From: Paenibacillus sp. BK033
GTDB taxonomy: Bacteria; Bacillota; Bacilli; Paenibacillales; Paenibacillaceae
NCBI RefSeq assembly: GCF_004345425.1
Contig: NZ_SLVP01000001.1
Span: 806,001-870,000 of the forward strand
Length of the DNA: 64,000 nt
Direction: 5' to 3'
A program made the translations under genes and the position numbers. The notes under the pieces were generated by a model, which saw only the letters and a program-made list of their open reading frames with translations, made no database searches and was not told where the DNA came from. Below, in pieces: positions 1 through 8,404 of the stretch (position 1 is its first letter; each line of letters starts with the position of its first letter).

Positions 1-1015
1 GCTCCGGCTTCATGATCGCCGATGCGTCGATCGCCGCATAAGGGTTGCGGTCTGCGGGATCGAATTCGCCAAGACGGAAGCGGACGCGGAACGTATTGCG
101 CAGCGCGATGTCGAGATCGTTTTCCGTCAGCATTCCTTCGGCCAGCGCATCGCGGATCGCCTGCTTCGAGATCGGGTGATCGTCGGTAATACTGTCTACG
201 CCGGCTTTGATTGTCAGAGCTACCGCTTCCTTGTACGTCTCGACGTAATGATGGTCATTGACGGTGCCAAGCACGTCGCCGGCGTCGCTTACGACAAATC
301 CGTTCATGCCCCAATCCCGTTTGACGATGTTGTTCACATCCGGATTGATGTTGGCGGGAACGCCGTTCACCGAATTGTAGGCGGTCATCATCGACAGCGC
401 TCCGCCTTCCTTGAACGGAATTTCGAACGCTTTCAGGTAGTATTCGTTTTTGTTGCGCGGGTCGAGGCTGACGGAGCATTCTCCGCGATTGATCTCGTTA
501 TTGTTGCCGATGAAATGCTTGAGCGATGCGACCGCTTTCACGTAAAACGGATGGTCGCCCTGAATGCCTTGGGTTAAAGCCGCGGACAGCTTGCCAGTCA
601 GATGCGGGTCTTCGCCGTAAGCCTCTTCGGTACGGCCCCAGCGCGGATCGCGCTCCATATCGACGGTTGGCGCCCATAACGTCAGACCGTTATGCGCCGG
701 ATTCTGGGAATAGAAGCCTCGCGCTTCGTCGCCGATGACGCTGCCGATTTTTTTCAGCAGGTCTTTGTCCCAGGTACAAGCGAGGCCAATCGGCTGAGGG
801 AAGGTTGTTGCTTCGCCCAGCCAGGCCATGCCATGCGCCGCTTCGGTGCCATGCTTGTAGGCTTTGACGCCAAGATAAGCAATCTCGTCCTGGTATTGGC
901 ACATCAGATTGATTTTTTCTTCCAGGGTGAATCGGTTAACCAAATCATTAACGCGCTGCTCGAGCGGCAGGTCGGGGTTTTGAAATGGATATTTTGCTTC
1001 CGAAAGTTGCGTCAC
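1..1015 (-). CDS. Glycoside hydrolase family 3 protein (N-terminal part; gene continues past the window's left edge)
   Basis: Reads leftward from 1015 and is open to base 1, giving about 338 residues. The motifs are those of the GH3 N-terminal TIM barrel: LWAPTVDMERDPRWGR near residues 110-125, SLKHF for the substrate-binding Lys-His, and GFVVSDAGD, where Asp244 is at the usual catalytic nucleophile position. The likely activity is a retaining beta-glucosidase or beta-xylosidase. No signal peptide is visible (MTQLSEAKYPFQNPDLPLEQRV...), so it should act in the cytoplasm on imported oligosaccharides. I chose GTG at 1015 because AAAGGAG lies about 12 bases upstream and no ATG precedes the conserved region. 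It is divergent from the YesM/YesN pair, with a possible cre site between them. Exact substrate is unknown; family assignment is secure. Confidence 0.93.
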   Translation of the reverse strand, partial: MTQLSEAKYPFQNPDLPLEQRVNDLVNRFTLEEKINLMCQYQDEIAYLGVKAYKHGTEAAHGMAWLGEATTFPQPIGLACTWDKDLLKKIGSVIGDEARGFYSQNPAHNGLTLWAPTVDMERDPRWGRTEEAYGEDPHLTGKLSAALTQGIQGDHPFYVKAVASLKHFIGNNNEINRGECSVSLDPRNKNEYYLKAFEIPFKEGGALSMMTAYNSVNGVPANINPDVNNIVKRDWGMNGFVVSDAGDVLGTVNDHHYVETYKEAVALTIKAGVDSITDDHPISKQAIRDALAEGMLTENDLDIALRNTFRVRFRLGEFDPADRNPYAAIDASAIMKPE

Positions 1016-1136
1016 TACAAATGTCAGCTCCTTTAATTGTAAGGGGTTTCAAAAATTTTAACATGCAGGCGCAACCGTTCATACCCGACAAATTGGAGAT
1101 AAAATCCCTGTACAATTAGCGGTTGAACCCCTAGAA

Positions 1137-1150
1137 TGTAAACGCAATCA
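1137..1150. promoter_or_regulatory. Candidate cre (CcpA) site
   Basis: TGTAAACGCAATCA differs from the catabolite-responsive element consensus TGWAANCGNTNWCA at one position. It lies between the divergent GH3 and YesM genes, a sensible place for glucose repression of a glycan locus. One-mismatch matches also occur by chance, so this is only a candidate. Confidence 0.35.
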
Positions 1151-1184
1151 AATTTTTCTGTGATGGTGACAGGGGGCTGGCAAG

Positions 1185-2972
1185 ATGTTTCAGATGTTCT
1201 CGCACCTGCTGAACAACGTGAAGCTGAGAACAAAGCTCATCTTATCCTGCATCGTAGTCGTATTCATTCCAATTCTGATCGTTGGCGTGTTTCTGACAAA
1301 CGAGCTGCGCAATATGGCGCTGGATAACGCGATGGAGCAGACGCATACGAACGTGCAGCGGGTCAAGGCAAGAACGACCGAGCTGATGAACGTTGCTTAC
1401 GACAGCGCTTACCGTCTGGAGAACAGCCGGCTGGAGGCAGTGACGAACCGGAAATACGAATCGACTTACGAGGTCGTTAAGGCATACCGGGAATATACGG
1501 ATTTCAACGAGATTCGGCAGCAGCATGACGAAGTGGCGAACATCCGGTTTTACATGGAAAATCCAACGATGCTGAACAACTGGGATTTCATCCAGCCGGA
1601 CAATTCGATTAAGGAATCCGTCTGGTATACAAATGCGTTAAATCCCGGCAGCGGCGTGAATTGGTATTTTCTCGAGGATGAGCGGGACAAGCGGAATTAT
1701 TTGAGTCTCGTGCGCGGAATCAGTTTTTCAAGCAGCAATACAAGCGGCGTTCTGGTCATTACGCTGAATATGCAGGCTCTGAACAGCATCTTGAATCAGG
1801 AGTCCTTCGAGACGATGATCGTTGACGACAGCAACCGGATTGTCGCGGCAAACCGGATGGGCCGGGCGGGGAAAACGCTGCAGGAAATCGACTACGAGCA
1901 AAGCATCGTGCAAGAGAGAAGCGGGATGTATTCCGCCAATATAGACGGTCAGGCCTCGCGTGTTCTGATTGAGCCATTGATACCCGAAGCAAGCGGAAAT
2001 ACGCTCCGCATCATTTCCGTGTTCTCCGTTGACACGATTGTAGCGGATGCCAACCGGATTAATTCGTTAGCCCTTACGGTGATTTCAATTAGCTTGATTA
2101 TTGCTATTTTCCTGATTATTGGCGTGTCCACCATCATTACGAAGCGGATGCTCCGTTTAAGCAAGCATATTACGAAGGTGGCGACCGGCAAGCTGGACAT
2201 CGTGATGGAGATTGACGGCAAGGATGAGATTGGGCAGCTGTCCAGGCAGTTCAATTCCATGGTGTCGAGCATTAACGGTCTCGTCGAGGAAGTCCAGGAA
2301 TCGAACAAGATGAAAAGTCTGCTCGAAGCCAAGCAGAACGAGATCAAGCTGAAGATGATGGCCAGCCAGATTAATCCGCATTTCCTGTTTAACGCGCTGG
2401 AATCGATTCGGATGAAGGCCCATTTGAAAGGGGAAAAGGAGATTTCGCAGGTGGTCCGCCTGCTTGGCAAGCTGATGCGGCGCAGCATCGAGGTGACTCA
2501 GCGGCTTACGCCGCTTGCCGACGAGATGGATATTGTCCGCTGCTATTTGGACATTCAGAAATTCAGGTACGAAGACCGGTTATCCTACGAGCTTCACGTG
2601 GATCCGGTTGCGGAAAGAGTGCCGATTCCTCCGCTTATTATTCAGCCGCTTGTCGAGAATGCCGTCATTCACGGCTTCGAGAACAAGATGGAGGGCGGCA
2701 AGGTAACGGTTCGGGCAGCCAGGGAAGGCGATTATGTCCGGGTTGACGTCATGGATAACGGAGCGGGGATGACCCGCGAGAAAATGGAGAAGCTTACCCA
2801 GCATTTGAACGAAACAGAGGATGCAGAGAACAACCGGATTGGACTCCGCAACGTCCATTTGCGGCTGCAGCTGACGTACGGACCGGAGCACGGGCTTCAA
2901 TTCGAGAGTGAACCGGGTATAGGGACGAAGGTTTCCTTCACCTTGCCTTTTGGGGAGGATTTGTATGTATAA
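1185..2972 (+). CDS. YesM-type membrane sensor histidine kinase
   Basis: 595 residues. A membrane segment at about 18-37 is followed by an extracellular sensing region of roughly 250 residues, a second membrane segment near 290-315, a HAMP linker, and the His-kinase domain of the YesM/LytS group. The phospho-acceptor motif INPHFLFNALESI contains His399. The ATPase domain shows PLVENAVIHGFENK and DNGAGM. ATG 1185 follows AGGGGG by 8 bases. The stop overlaps the next gene's start by 8 bases (2965-2972), so kinase and regulator are translationally coupled. Pairs like this usually sense an oligosaccharide or its binding protein and switch on the adjacent CUT1 importer, here the genes starting at 4650. 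The ligand is unknown. Confidence 0.93.
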   Translation: MFQMFSHLLNNVKLRTKLILSCIVVVFIPILIVGVFLTNELRNMALDNAMEQTHTNVQRVKARTTELMNVAYDSAYRLENSRLEAVTNRKYESTYEVVKAYREYTDFNEIRQQHDEVANIRFYMENPTMLNNWDFIQPDNSIKESVWYTNALNPGSGVNWYFLEDERDKRNYLSLVRGISFSSSNTSGVLVITLNMQALNSILNQESFETMIVDDSNRIVAANRMGRAGKTLQEIDYEQSIVQERSGMYSANIDGQASRVLIEPLIPEASGNTLRIISVFSVDTIVADANRINSLALTVISISLIIAIFLIIGVSTIITKRMLRLSKHITKVATGKLDIVMEIDGKDEIGQLSRQFNSMVSSINGLVEEVQESNKMKSLLEAKQNEIKLKMMASQINPHFLFNALESIRMKAHLKGEKEISQVVRLLGKLMRRSIEVTQRLTPLADEMDIVRCYLDIQKFRYEDRLSYELHVDPVAERVPIPPLIIQPLVENAVIHGFENKMEGGKVTVRAAREGDYVRVDVMDNGAGMTREKMEKLTQHLNETEDAENNRIGLRNVHLRLQLTYGPEHGLQFESEPGIGTKVSFTLPFGEDLYV

Positions 2973-4488
2973 AGTATTGCTTGTAGACGATGAACCGATG
3001 ATTCGGGAAGGTCTCCGAACCTTGCTGGAATGGGAGAGTCTCGGTTACGAAGTGGTGGATACGGCAGCCAACGGCAAGGATGCCCTGAAGAAGTGCGAGC
3101 AGCATGAGCTCGATCTCATTATCGTCGATATCCGGATGCCGGAGATGAACGGCCTTGAGCTGATCAGAACGATCCGCGAGAACGGCGGAACGATGCATGT
3201 ATTGATTCTGAGCGGTTACGCGGATTTCGAATACGCCAAGCAGGCTATCGTCCAGCGGATTGACGGGTATTTGCTGAAGCCCGTCGACGAGGACGAGTTG
3301 ATGGATTACTTGCAATCCCTGAGGAAAGAGCTGGATCTCGAATATGAGACCCGCCGGAAACGATTGGACGAACGTCAAGGCAATGCGGAGGATGACTTGA
3401 AGCGGCTGCTCGCCGAAGGAAGCGCAGGCCCTAGTCTTTCTCAACTGTCCGCGTCACTGGATTGGACGGAGTTCGAACTGCTGCTCATCAAGACGCATGA
3501 ACGGAATGAAGAGGAGACAGCCGGCCATGCTCATATAAAACGCCGATTATCCGAGCGGCTGGAGCAATCCGGCTCGGGTCTTGCTGTCGCCATGGAGCCG
3601 TATTTGCTGATCCTTCTGAACAAGGGTCTCGGCAATGAGCGGTTCCTGCGGGAAATGCATGCGATGATTGCCGGTGCCTGCGAGGGATTGGCTTCGGATT
3701 TTACCGTCGTGACCGGTGGCAAGATAGCGGGCTTTACGGATATTCCGTCTGCCTATCAGAAGGCGCTTGAACGGATGAAAAACAGGTTCTTCCTGGAGGG
3801 CGGTCAGATAATGACCGAGGATCCGCAGCTCCCGGGAGGGCATGAGGGCGCGAAGCCGGATTTGACCGGGACGGCGGAAAAGCTTTACCTCGCGCTTGAG
3901 ATTGTAAACCGGGAAGCGATCCGGCAGCAGATCGAAGAATCCGCTGAAGCGATGAAAGCAGCGGGATTTGGCGAAGCCGAGATGAAGGCGGCATTCGTAG
4001 AGCTTGTGTCGTCTATCCTCGACAAGCTTGCGTCCAAGCGGCCGGAGCTTCCGGTCCGCGACTACCGGCAGCGCATACCGGAGCTGTTCCGCGAGTACCG
4101 GGTCAGCTCGCTCACTAGACTGGCATCCGCGATTATCGATCAGATTGCCGATGCCCTCGATCATTCGTCCGCGGACAAGCAGATCAACCGCATGATCGAC
4201 CTGATTCGCCGGAATTACAAGGAGAACCTGAAAATGGAGACGCTCGCCGAACTGTTTAACTATAACAGCGCTTATCTCGGCAAGCTGTTCAAGCAGGTTA
4301 CAGGAGAAAACTTCAACACGTATCTGGATAAAGTACGGATGGAACAAGCGAAAATATTACTTGAGCAAGGTCTTAAGGTGTACCAGGTTGCGGAAATGGT
4401 CGGATACGCGAACGTCGACTATTTCCACAGCAAATTCCGCAAGTACGTAGGCTCTTCGCCGTCTGTATACCGAAAGAAGGATTCCTAA
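2965..4488 (+). CDS. YesN-type response regulator, receiver plus AraC-family DNA-binding domain
   Basis: 507 residues from ATG 2965, preceded by GGGGAGG; a TTG at 2950 is open but poorly placed. The receiver has VDDEP near the N-terminus, phospho-acceptor Asp55 in IIVDIRMPEMNG and Lys105 in GYLLKPVDE. A long middle region of about 270 residues, typical of YesN proteins, leads to two helix-turn-helix motifs of the AraC type (LAELFNYNSAYLGKLFKQ and VAEMVGYANVDYFHSKFRK) at the C-terminus. It is the partner of the kinase ending at 2972 and probably activates the transport operon that starts after the terminator at 4494-4536. Confidence 0.94.
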   Translation: MYKVLLVDDEPMIREGLRTLLEWESLGYEVVDTAANGKDALKKCEQHELDLIIVDIRMPEMNGLELIRTIRENGGTMHVLILSGYADFEYAKQAIVQRIDGYLLKPVDEDELMDYLQSLRKELDLEYETRRKRLDERQGNAEDDLKRLLAEGSAGPSLSQLSASLDWTEFELLLIKTHERNEEETAGHAHIKRRLSERLEQSGSGLAVAMEPYLLILLNKGLGNERFLREMHAMIAGACEGLASDFTVVTGGKIAGFTDIPSAYQKALERMKNRFFLEGGQIMTEDPQLPGGHEGAKPDLTGTAEKLYLALEIVNREAIRQQIEESAEAMKAAGFGEAEMKAAFVELVSSILDKLASKRPELPVRDYRQRIPELFREYRVSSLTRLASAIIDQIADALDHSSADKQINRMIDLIRRNYKENLKMETLAELFNYNSAYLGKLFKQVTGENFNTYLDKVRMEQAKILLEQGLKVYQVAEMVGYANVDYFHSKFRKYVGSSPSVYRKKDS

Positions 4489-4493
4489 AAGGA

Positions 4494-4536
4494 ACGCGTG
4501 GTTTTCTCACGACCGGAGAAAATCATGCGTTTTTTT
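4494..4536 (+). terminator. Rho-independent terminator after the kinase/regulator pair
   Basis: A 15-base-pair stem (arms 4494-4508 and 4516-4530, two G-T wobbles) with a 7-base loop is followed by a run of seven T. It separates the regulatory pair from the transporter operon, which therefore needs its own promoter. Confidence 0.85.
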
Positions 4537-4543
4537 CATGCGG

Positions 4544-4557
4544 TGAATCCGCTTACA
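4544..4557. promoter_or_regulatory. Candidate cre (CcpA) site upstream of the importer operon
   Basis: TGAATCCGCTTACA matches the cre consensus TGWAANCGNTNWCA with one mismatch. It sits just after the terminator and about 95 bases before the first permease start, where a promoter for the transport operon must lie. Confidence 0.4.
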
Positions 4558-4649
4558 CTAATTTTTATATGATTTTATGCCAAATCCTTTGGGTACCGAG
4601 ATCTGCCATGTATCCGTTATCATGAATGCATAAGGCAGGAGGGATACCA

Positions 4650-5609
4650 ATGAAAGCGGTCACAACTAGCGTTCAGCAGCAGACGCGAAAAAAAAGAGAG
4701 AGAAACTTTTGGAAAACAGCTATCCGTAACAGATACTTATACATGATGTCGCTGCCTTTCATAATCTGGGTGTTTGTGTTTAGTTACTATCCGCTCTGGG
4801 GCTGGACAATGGCCTTCCAGAAATTCAAGCCGGCCAAATCGTTCTGGGAGCAGGACTGGGTAGGCTTCGATCAATTCAAAACGCTGTTCCAAGACGATAC
4901 GTTCTACCTTGTGATGAGAAATACGCTGGCCATGAGCTTTATGGGCATTATCGCCGGCTTTGCGGTACCGATCGTCTTCGCGGTTCTGCTTAACGAAGTC
5001 CGCAGCATGGCATTCAAGCGGTTTGCCCAAACCGTATCGTATTTGCCTCACTTCGTATCCTGGGTTGTCGTAGCGGGTATCGTATCCAAGATGCTCTCGG
5101 CGGACCACGGTACGGTAAACGAAATTCTGATGTGGCTTGGCATTATCGATACGCCGATTCAGTTCCTGGCGAAGCCGCATTTCTTCTGGGGCATCGTCAC
5201 CGTCTCCGATGTATGGAAAGAGATGGGCTGGAACACCATTATCTATCTGGCGGCGATTGCGGGCATCAGCCAAGAGATGTACGAAGCGGCAAGAGTGGAC
5301 GGAGCGAACCGCATCCGCCAGATTTGGCACATTACGCTGCCGGGCATTCGTTCGACGATTGTGATCCTGCTCATCATGTCCATCGGTCACTTGATCCAGA
5401 TCGGCTTCGAGAAGCAGTTCCTGCTTGGCAACAATCTTGTTCGCGATTATTCGCAAGTCCTTGATTTGTATGCGCTTGAATACGGTCTGCAGATGAGCCG
5501 TTACTCATTTGGTACGGCGGTTAATATTTTCAACTCGGTTGTAAGTATTATTCTTCTGTTTATGGCAAACGGACTGTTTAAGAAAATTACGAAAGAAAGC
5601 ATCATGTAA
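4650..5609 (+). CDS. CUT1 sugar ABC transporter permease, LplB type
   Basis: 319 residues from ATG 4650, with GGAGGG 6 bases upstream; an ATG at 4626 is in frame but has no ribosome site. There are six predicted membrane segments. The N-terminal stretch SYYPLWGWTMAFQKFKP is typical of LplB-like permeases, and the EAA loop reads EAARVDGANRIRQIWHITLP, the contact site for the ATPase. It forms the channel with the permease at 5625. No ATPase gene lies in this locus, as is usual for the family, which borrows an MsmX-like ATPase; one such gene is at 33062. Confidence 0.94.
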   Translation: MKAVTTSVQQQTRKKRERNFWKTAIRNRYLYMMSLPFIIWVFVFSYYPLWGWTMAFQKFKPAKSFWEQDWVGFDQFKTLFQDDTFYLVMRNTLAMSFMGIIAGFAVPIVFAVLLNEVRSMAFKRFAQTVSYLPHFVSWVVVAGIVSKMLSADHGTVNEILMWLGIIDTPIQFLAKPHFFWGIVTVSDVWKEMGWNTIIYLAAIAGISQEMYEAARVDGANRIRQIWHITLPGIRSTIVILLIMSIGHLIQIGFEKQFLLGNNLVRDYSQVLDLYALEYGLQMSRYSFGTAVNIFNSVVSIILLFMANGLFKKITKESIM

Positions 5610-5624
5610 GGAGGAGGGTGAGCC

Positions 5625-6533
5625 ATGACATCAAAAAGACTGCTGGGCGGCGCGCCTCTGTCAGACCGGCTTCTGAGTGTGTTCGTATACGTATTCGTTA
5701 TCTTCGTAATGATCATCACTTTGTATCCGTTTCTGAACGTGCTTGCTCTTTCATTTAACGAGTCGGTTGACAGCGTAAGGGGCGGGATTACGATTTTCCC
5801 GCGCGAATTTACGACTGAAAACTATAAAGTAATCTTTTCCTTCGGAGGCTTGATTACCGGCTTCAAAATCTCGGTATTGCGTACGGTAGCCGGCACGATC
5901 GTTGGTTTGATCAGCGCTTCGATGCTCGCGTTTACGCTGAGCCGTCCCGATTTCCAAGGACGCAAATTCGTATCCGTCTTCCTGGCGCTGACGATGTATG
6001 TATCGGGCGGTCTGATTCCGGTCTACTTCCTGATCCGCGACCTGCACATGATGGGAACGTTCTGGGTCTACATCCTTCCGGGTCTCGTAAGCGCCTTTAA
6101 CGTATTCGTCATCCGCTCCTTTATGGATGGCATTCCTTATGCGCTGCAAGAGTCGGCCAAGCTCGACGGCGCGAACGATTTTACGATCTATTGGCGCATT
6201 ATTCTCCCGATGGCTAAACCGGCGCTGGCAACAATCGCTTTGTTCCTTGCCGTTGGCCAATGGAATTCCTGGTTTGACACTTATCTCTACAACGGCTCCA
6301 AAGAATCGCTGACCACGCTGCAGTTCGAGCTGATGAAGGTACTGCAAAGCACGACTTCCGGCAATAACGTGGATATCCATAACTCGAACATGACGCAAAT
6401 GATGTCGTCCGTGTCGCCGGAATCCGTCAAAATGGCGATTACGATCGTTGTAACCGTGCCAATCCTGGTCGTTTATCCTTTCTTGCAAAGATACTTCGTT
6501 AAAGGCATGACATTAGGCGCCGTAAAAGGCTGA
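5625..6533 (+). CDS. CUT1 sugar ABC transporter permease, LplC/YtcP type
   Basis: 302 residues, ATG 5625 after GGAGGAGGG, 15 bases behind the previous stop. It has six membrane segments and the EAA loop ESAKLDGANDFTIYWRIILP. It ends in the GAVKG tail common to this permease class. It is the second channel subunit of the importer with 4650-5609, and the binding protein at 6613 completes the set. Confidence 0.94.
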   Translation: MTSKRLLGGAPLSDRLLSVFVYVFVIFVMIITLYPFLNVLALSFNESVDSVRGGITIFPREFTTENYKVIFSFGGLITGFKISVLRTVAGTIVGLISASMLAFTLSRPDFQGRKFVSVFLALTMYVSGGLIPVYFLIRDLHMMGTFWVYILPGLVSAFNVFVIRSFMDGIPYALQESAKLDGANDFTIYWRIILPMAKPALATIALFLAVGQWNSWFDTYLYNGSKESLTTLQFELMKVLQSTTSGNNVDIHNSNMTQMMSSVSPESVKMAITIVVTVPILVVYPFLQRYFVKGMTLGAVKG

Positions 6534-6612
6534 TCTGATGATTAGAAGCGGTATTGTTGGGGAAACCCGTTAATACGATATGGTTCTCATAAATATATAG
6601 GAGGGTTATTAC

Positions 6613-8331
6613 ATGAATCAAATCAGCAAATGGTCAAGCCTCGCATTGTCTACCACGTTAGTTGCCGGTTTGCTGGCGGGCTGCGGCAGCAATAACAATG
6701 ATGAAGCGAATAGCAGCAGCGCGAACACTGGCGGCAATGCAACAAACTCTGCGGCGCCGGAAGATACTTCCCCGCTCACATTGACTTATTACAGCGAAGA
6801 CCCGTCCCCGAACTGGGCGAATATGCAGGACGAGATTGGCAAAACCCTTACAGAGAAAACAGGCATTACCCTTGACGCGGAATTCGCGGTAGGCGATGCG
6901 GTTCAAAAATCGTCCCTGATTGCGGCGAGCGGCGAGTATCCGGATCTGATCAGCGCGAAACAAAGCATCGCAAAATTCGTTGACGCTGGCGCGGTACTTG
7001 ATTTGACCGATCTGATTGATAAATATGCTCCTCACTTGAAGAAGCTTTTTGAAGGCAATATGAGCCGTCTTCGTTACAGCGATGACGACCATTCCATCTA
7101 TGTCATTCCTTCCTATAACGGAATCGGCCAGCAGTACTTCAACGCTGGCGGCGGCTTCGAGCTGCAGCACCGCGTTGTTAAAGAGCTGGGCTACCCGCAA
7201 ATCCGCACGGTAGCGGATTACGAGAAAGCGATCAAAGATTATCTTGCTCTTCATCCGAAAGACGAGAACGGCAACCCGAATATCGGTCTGACATTGAATG
7301 CCGACGATTGGCATATGTACATCTCGGTAACGAACCCGGCATTCCTCGCGACCGGCGGTTCCGATGACGGCGAGTTCAACATCGATGTGGATACGCAGAA
7401 AGTCATTTATCACTTCCGTCGTCCGGAAGAGAAAGAATACTTCAAATGGCTGAACCATATGAACGCGGAAGGCTTGCTTGATCCGGAAAGCTTCGTACAA
7501 AAATATGATCAATACAAAGCGAAAATCGCTTCCGGCCGCGTCCTTGGCTTGATTGACCAGGATTGGGATTACGGCGACGGCGAGAAAGCTCTGAAAGCCG
7601 AAGGCAAATTCGATCAAGGCTACGGACACTACCCGGTTACGATGTCGGAAGACATCAAGGAAGCATCGTTCTGGCCAACAGGCTTCATGGCTGGCAGCGG
7701 CGTAGCGATCTCCAAAGACAATCCGGATCCGGTTCGTACAATCAAGTTCCTTGACTACCTGGCTTCCGACGAAGGTCAAGTGCTCGTAAACTGGGGTATC
7801 GAAGGCAAGCATTACAATGTGGTTGACGGCAAACGCGTTATTCCTGAAGACGTAAATAACCGCAAAATCAACGATGCTGTCAACTTTACCAAAGAAACGG
7901 GTATCGGTCTCTACAATCTCCTGAGCGGTCACTACGGCGACGGCGTGAAGGATCCAAGCGGCAACTATTACACTACAAACTTCCCAGAGCAAATCGTGGC
8001 AGGCTTTAACGATGTCGAGAAAGAAACGCTTAAAGCTTACGGCGCAACGACCTGGAAAGACTTATTCCCTAAAGAAGAAGAGTTCAAAGTTAAGCCTTGG
8101 GGCGCTGCTTGGAACATTCCGGTTCCAGGCGACAGCGAAGCCGTGGTTATCGAGAAGAAACTGACGGACATCACTTGGAAACGCATTCCGGAAGCGATCT
8201 TGGCTAAACCGGAAGACTTTGATAAAATTTGGGATGCCTACCAACAAGAGCTGGTAAAAGCCGATGTTGAGAAGGCGGAAAAAATCCGCGAGGATTTGGT
8301 TAAAGCTCGCGTGAAGCTGTGGAACGAATAA
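6613..8331 (+). CDS. Extracellular sugar-binding lipoprotein of a CUT1 transporter (LplA-like)
   Basis: 572 residues. A lipoprotein signal ends in LLAGCGSN (lipidated Cys near residue 24), followed by a Ser/Asn/Ala-rich tether. The mature part is the large type of solute-binding protein (about 550 residues) that accompanies LplB/LplC permeases. ATG 6613 follows AGGAGGG by 6-7 bases. The ligand is probably an oligosaccharide processed by the downstream fucosidase or the divergent GH3 enzyme, but the sequence alone does not identify it. A hairpin follows the gene. Confidence 0.93.
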   Translation: MNQISKWSSLALSTTLVAGLLAGCGSNNNDEANSSSANTGGNATNSAAPEDTSPLTLTYYSEDPSPNWANMQDEIGKTLTEKTGITLDAEFAVGDAVQKSSLIAASGEYPDLISAKQSIAKFVDAGAVLDLTDLIDKYAPHLKKLFEGNMSRLRYSDDDHSIYVIPSYNGIGQQYFNAGGGFELQHRVVKELGYPQIRTVADYEKAIKDYLALHPKDENGNPNIGLTLNADDWHMYISVTNPAFLATGGSDDGEFNIDVDTQKVIYHFRRPEEKEYFKWLNHMNAEGLLDPESFVQKYDQYKAKIASGRVLGLIDQDWDYGDGEKALKAEGKFDQGYGHYPVTMSEDIKEASFWPTGFMAGSGVAISKDNPDPVRTIKFLDYLASDEGQVLVNWGIEGKHYNVVDGKRVIPEDVNNRKINDAVNFTKETGIGLYNLLSGHYGDGVKDPSGNYYTTNFPEQIVAGFNDVEKETLKAYGATTWKDLFPKEEEFKVKPWGAAWNIPVPGDSEAVVIEKKLTDITWKRIPEAILAKPEDFDKIWDAYQQELVKADVEKAEKIREDLVKARVKLWNE

Positions 8332-8350
8332 TAATACATTATGGACTATT

Positions 8351-8380
8351 AGAGAGCCCGATTGATGCGGGCTCTCTTTG
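8351..8380 (+). terminator. Hairpin (partial terminator) between binding protein and GH95 gene
   Basis: A perfect 10-base-pair stem (AGAGAGCCCG / CGGGCTCTCT, loop of 7) is followed by only a short T stretch. It may terminate part of the transcripts or protect the 3' end of the abundant binding-protein message, lowering enzyme expression relative to the binding protein. Confidence 0.6.
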
Positions 8381-8404
8381 GGCTTAGGGAGCGGAGGATG
8401 GAGA

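Noticed and set aside
6658-7992. 444-residue open frame on the minus strand inside the first binding-protein gene
   Set aside because: Antisense shadow of a clear lipoprotein gene, with no ribosome site or known motif.
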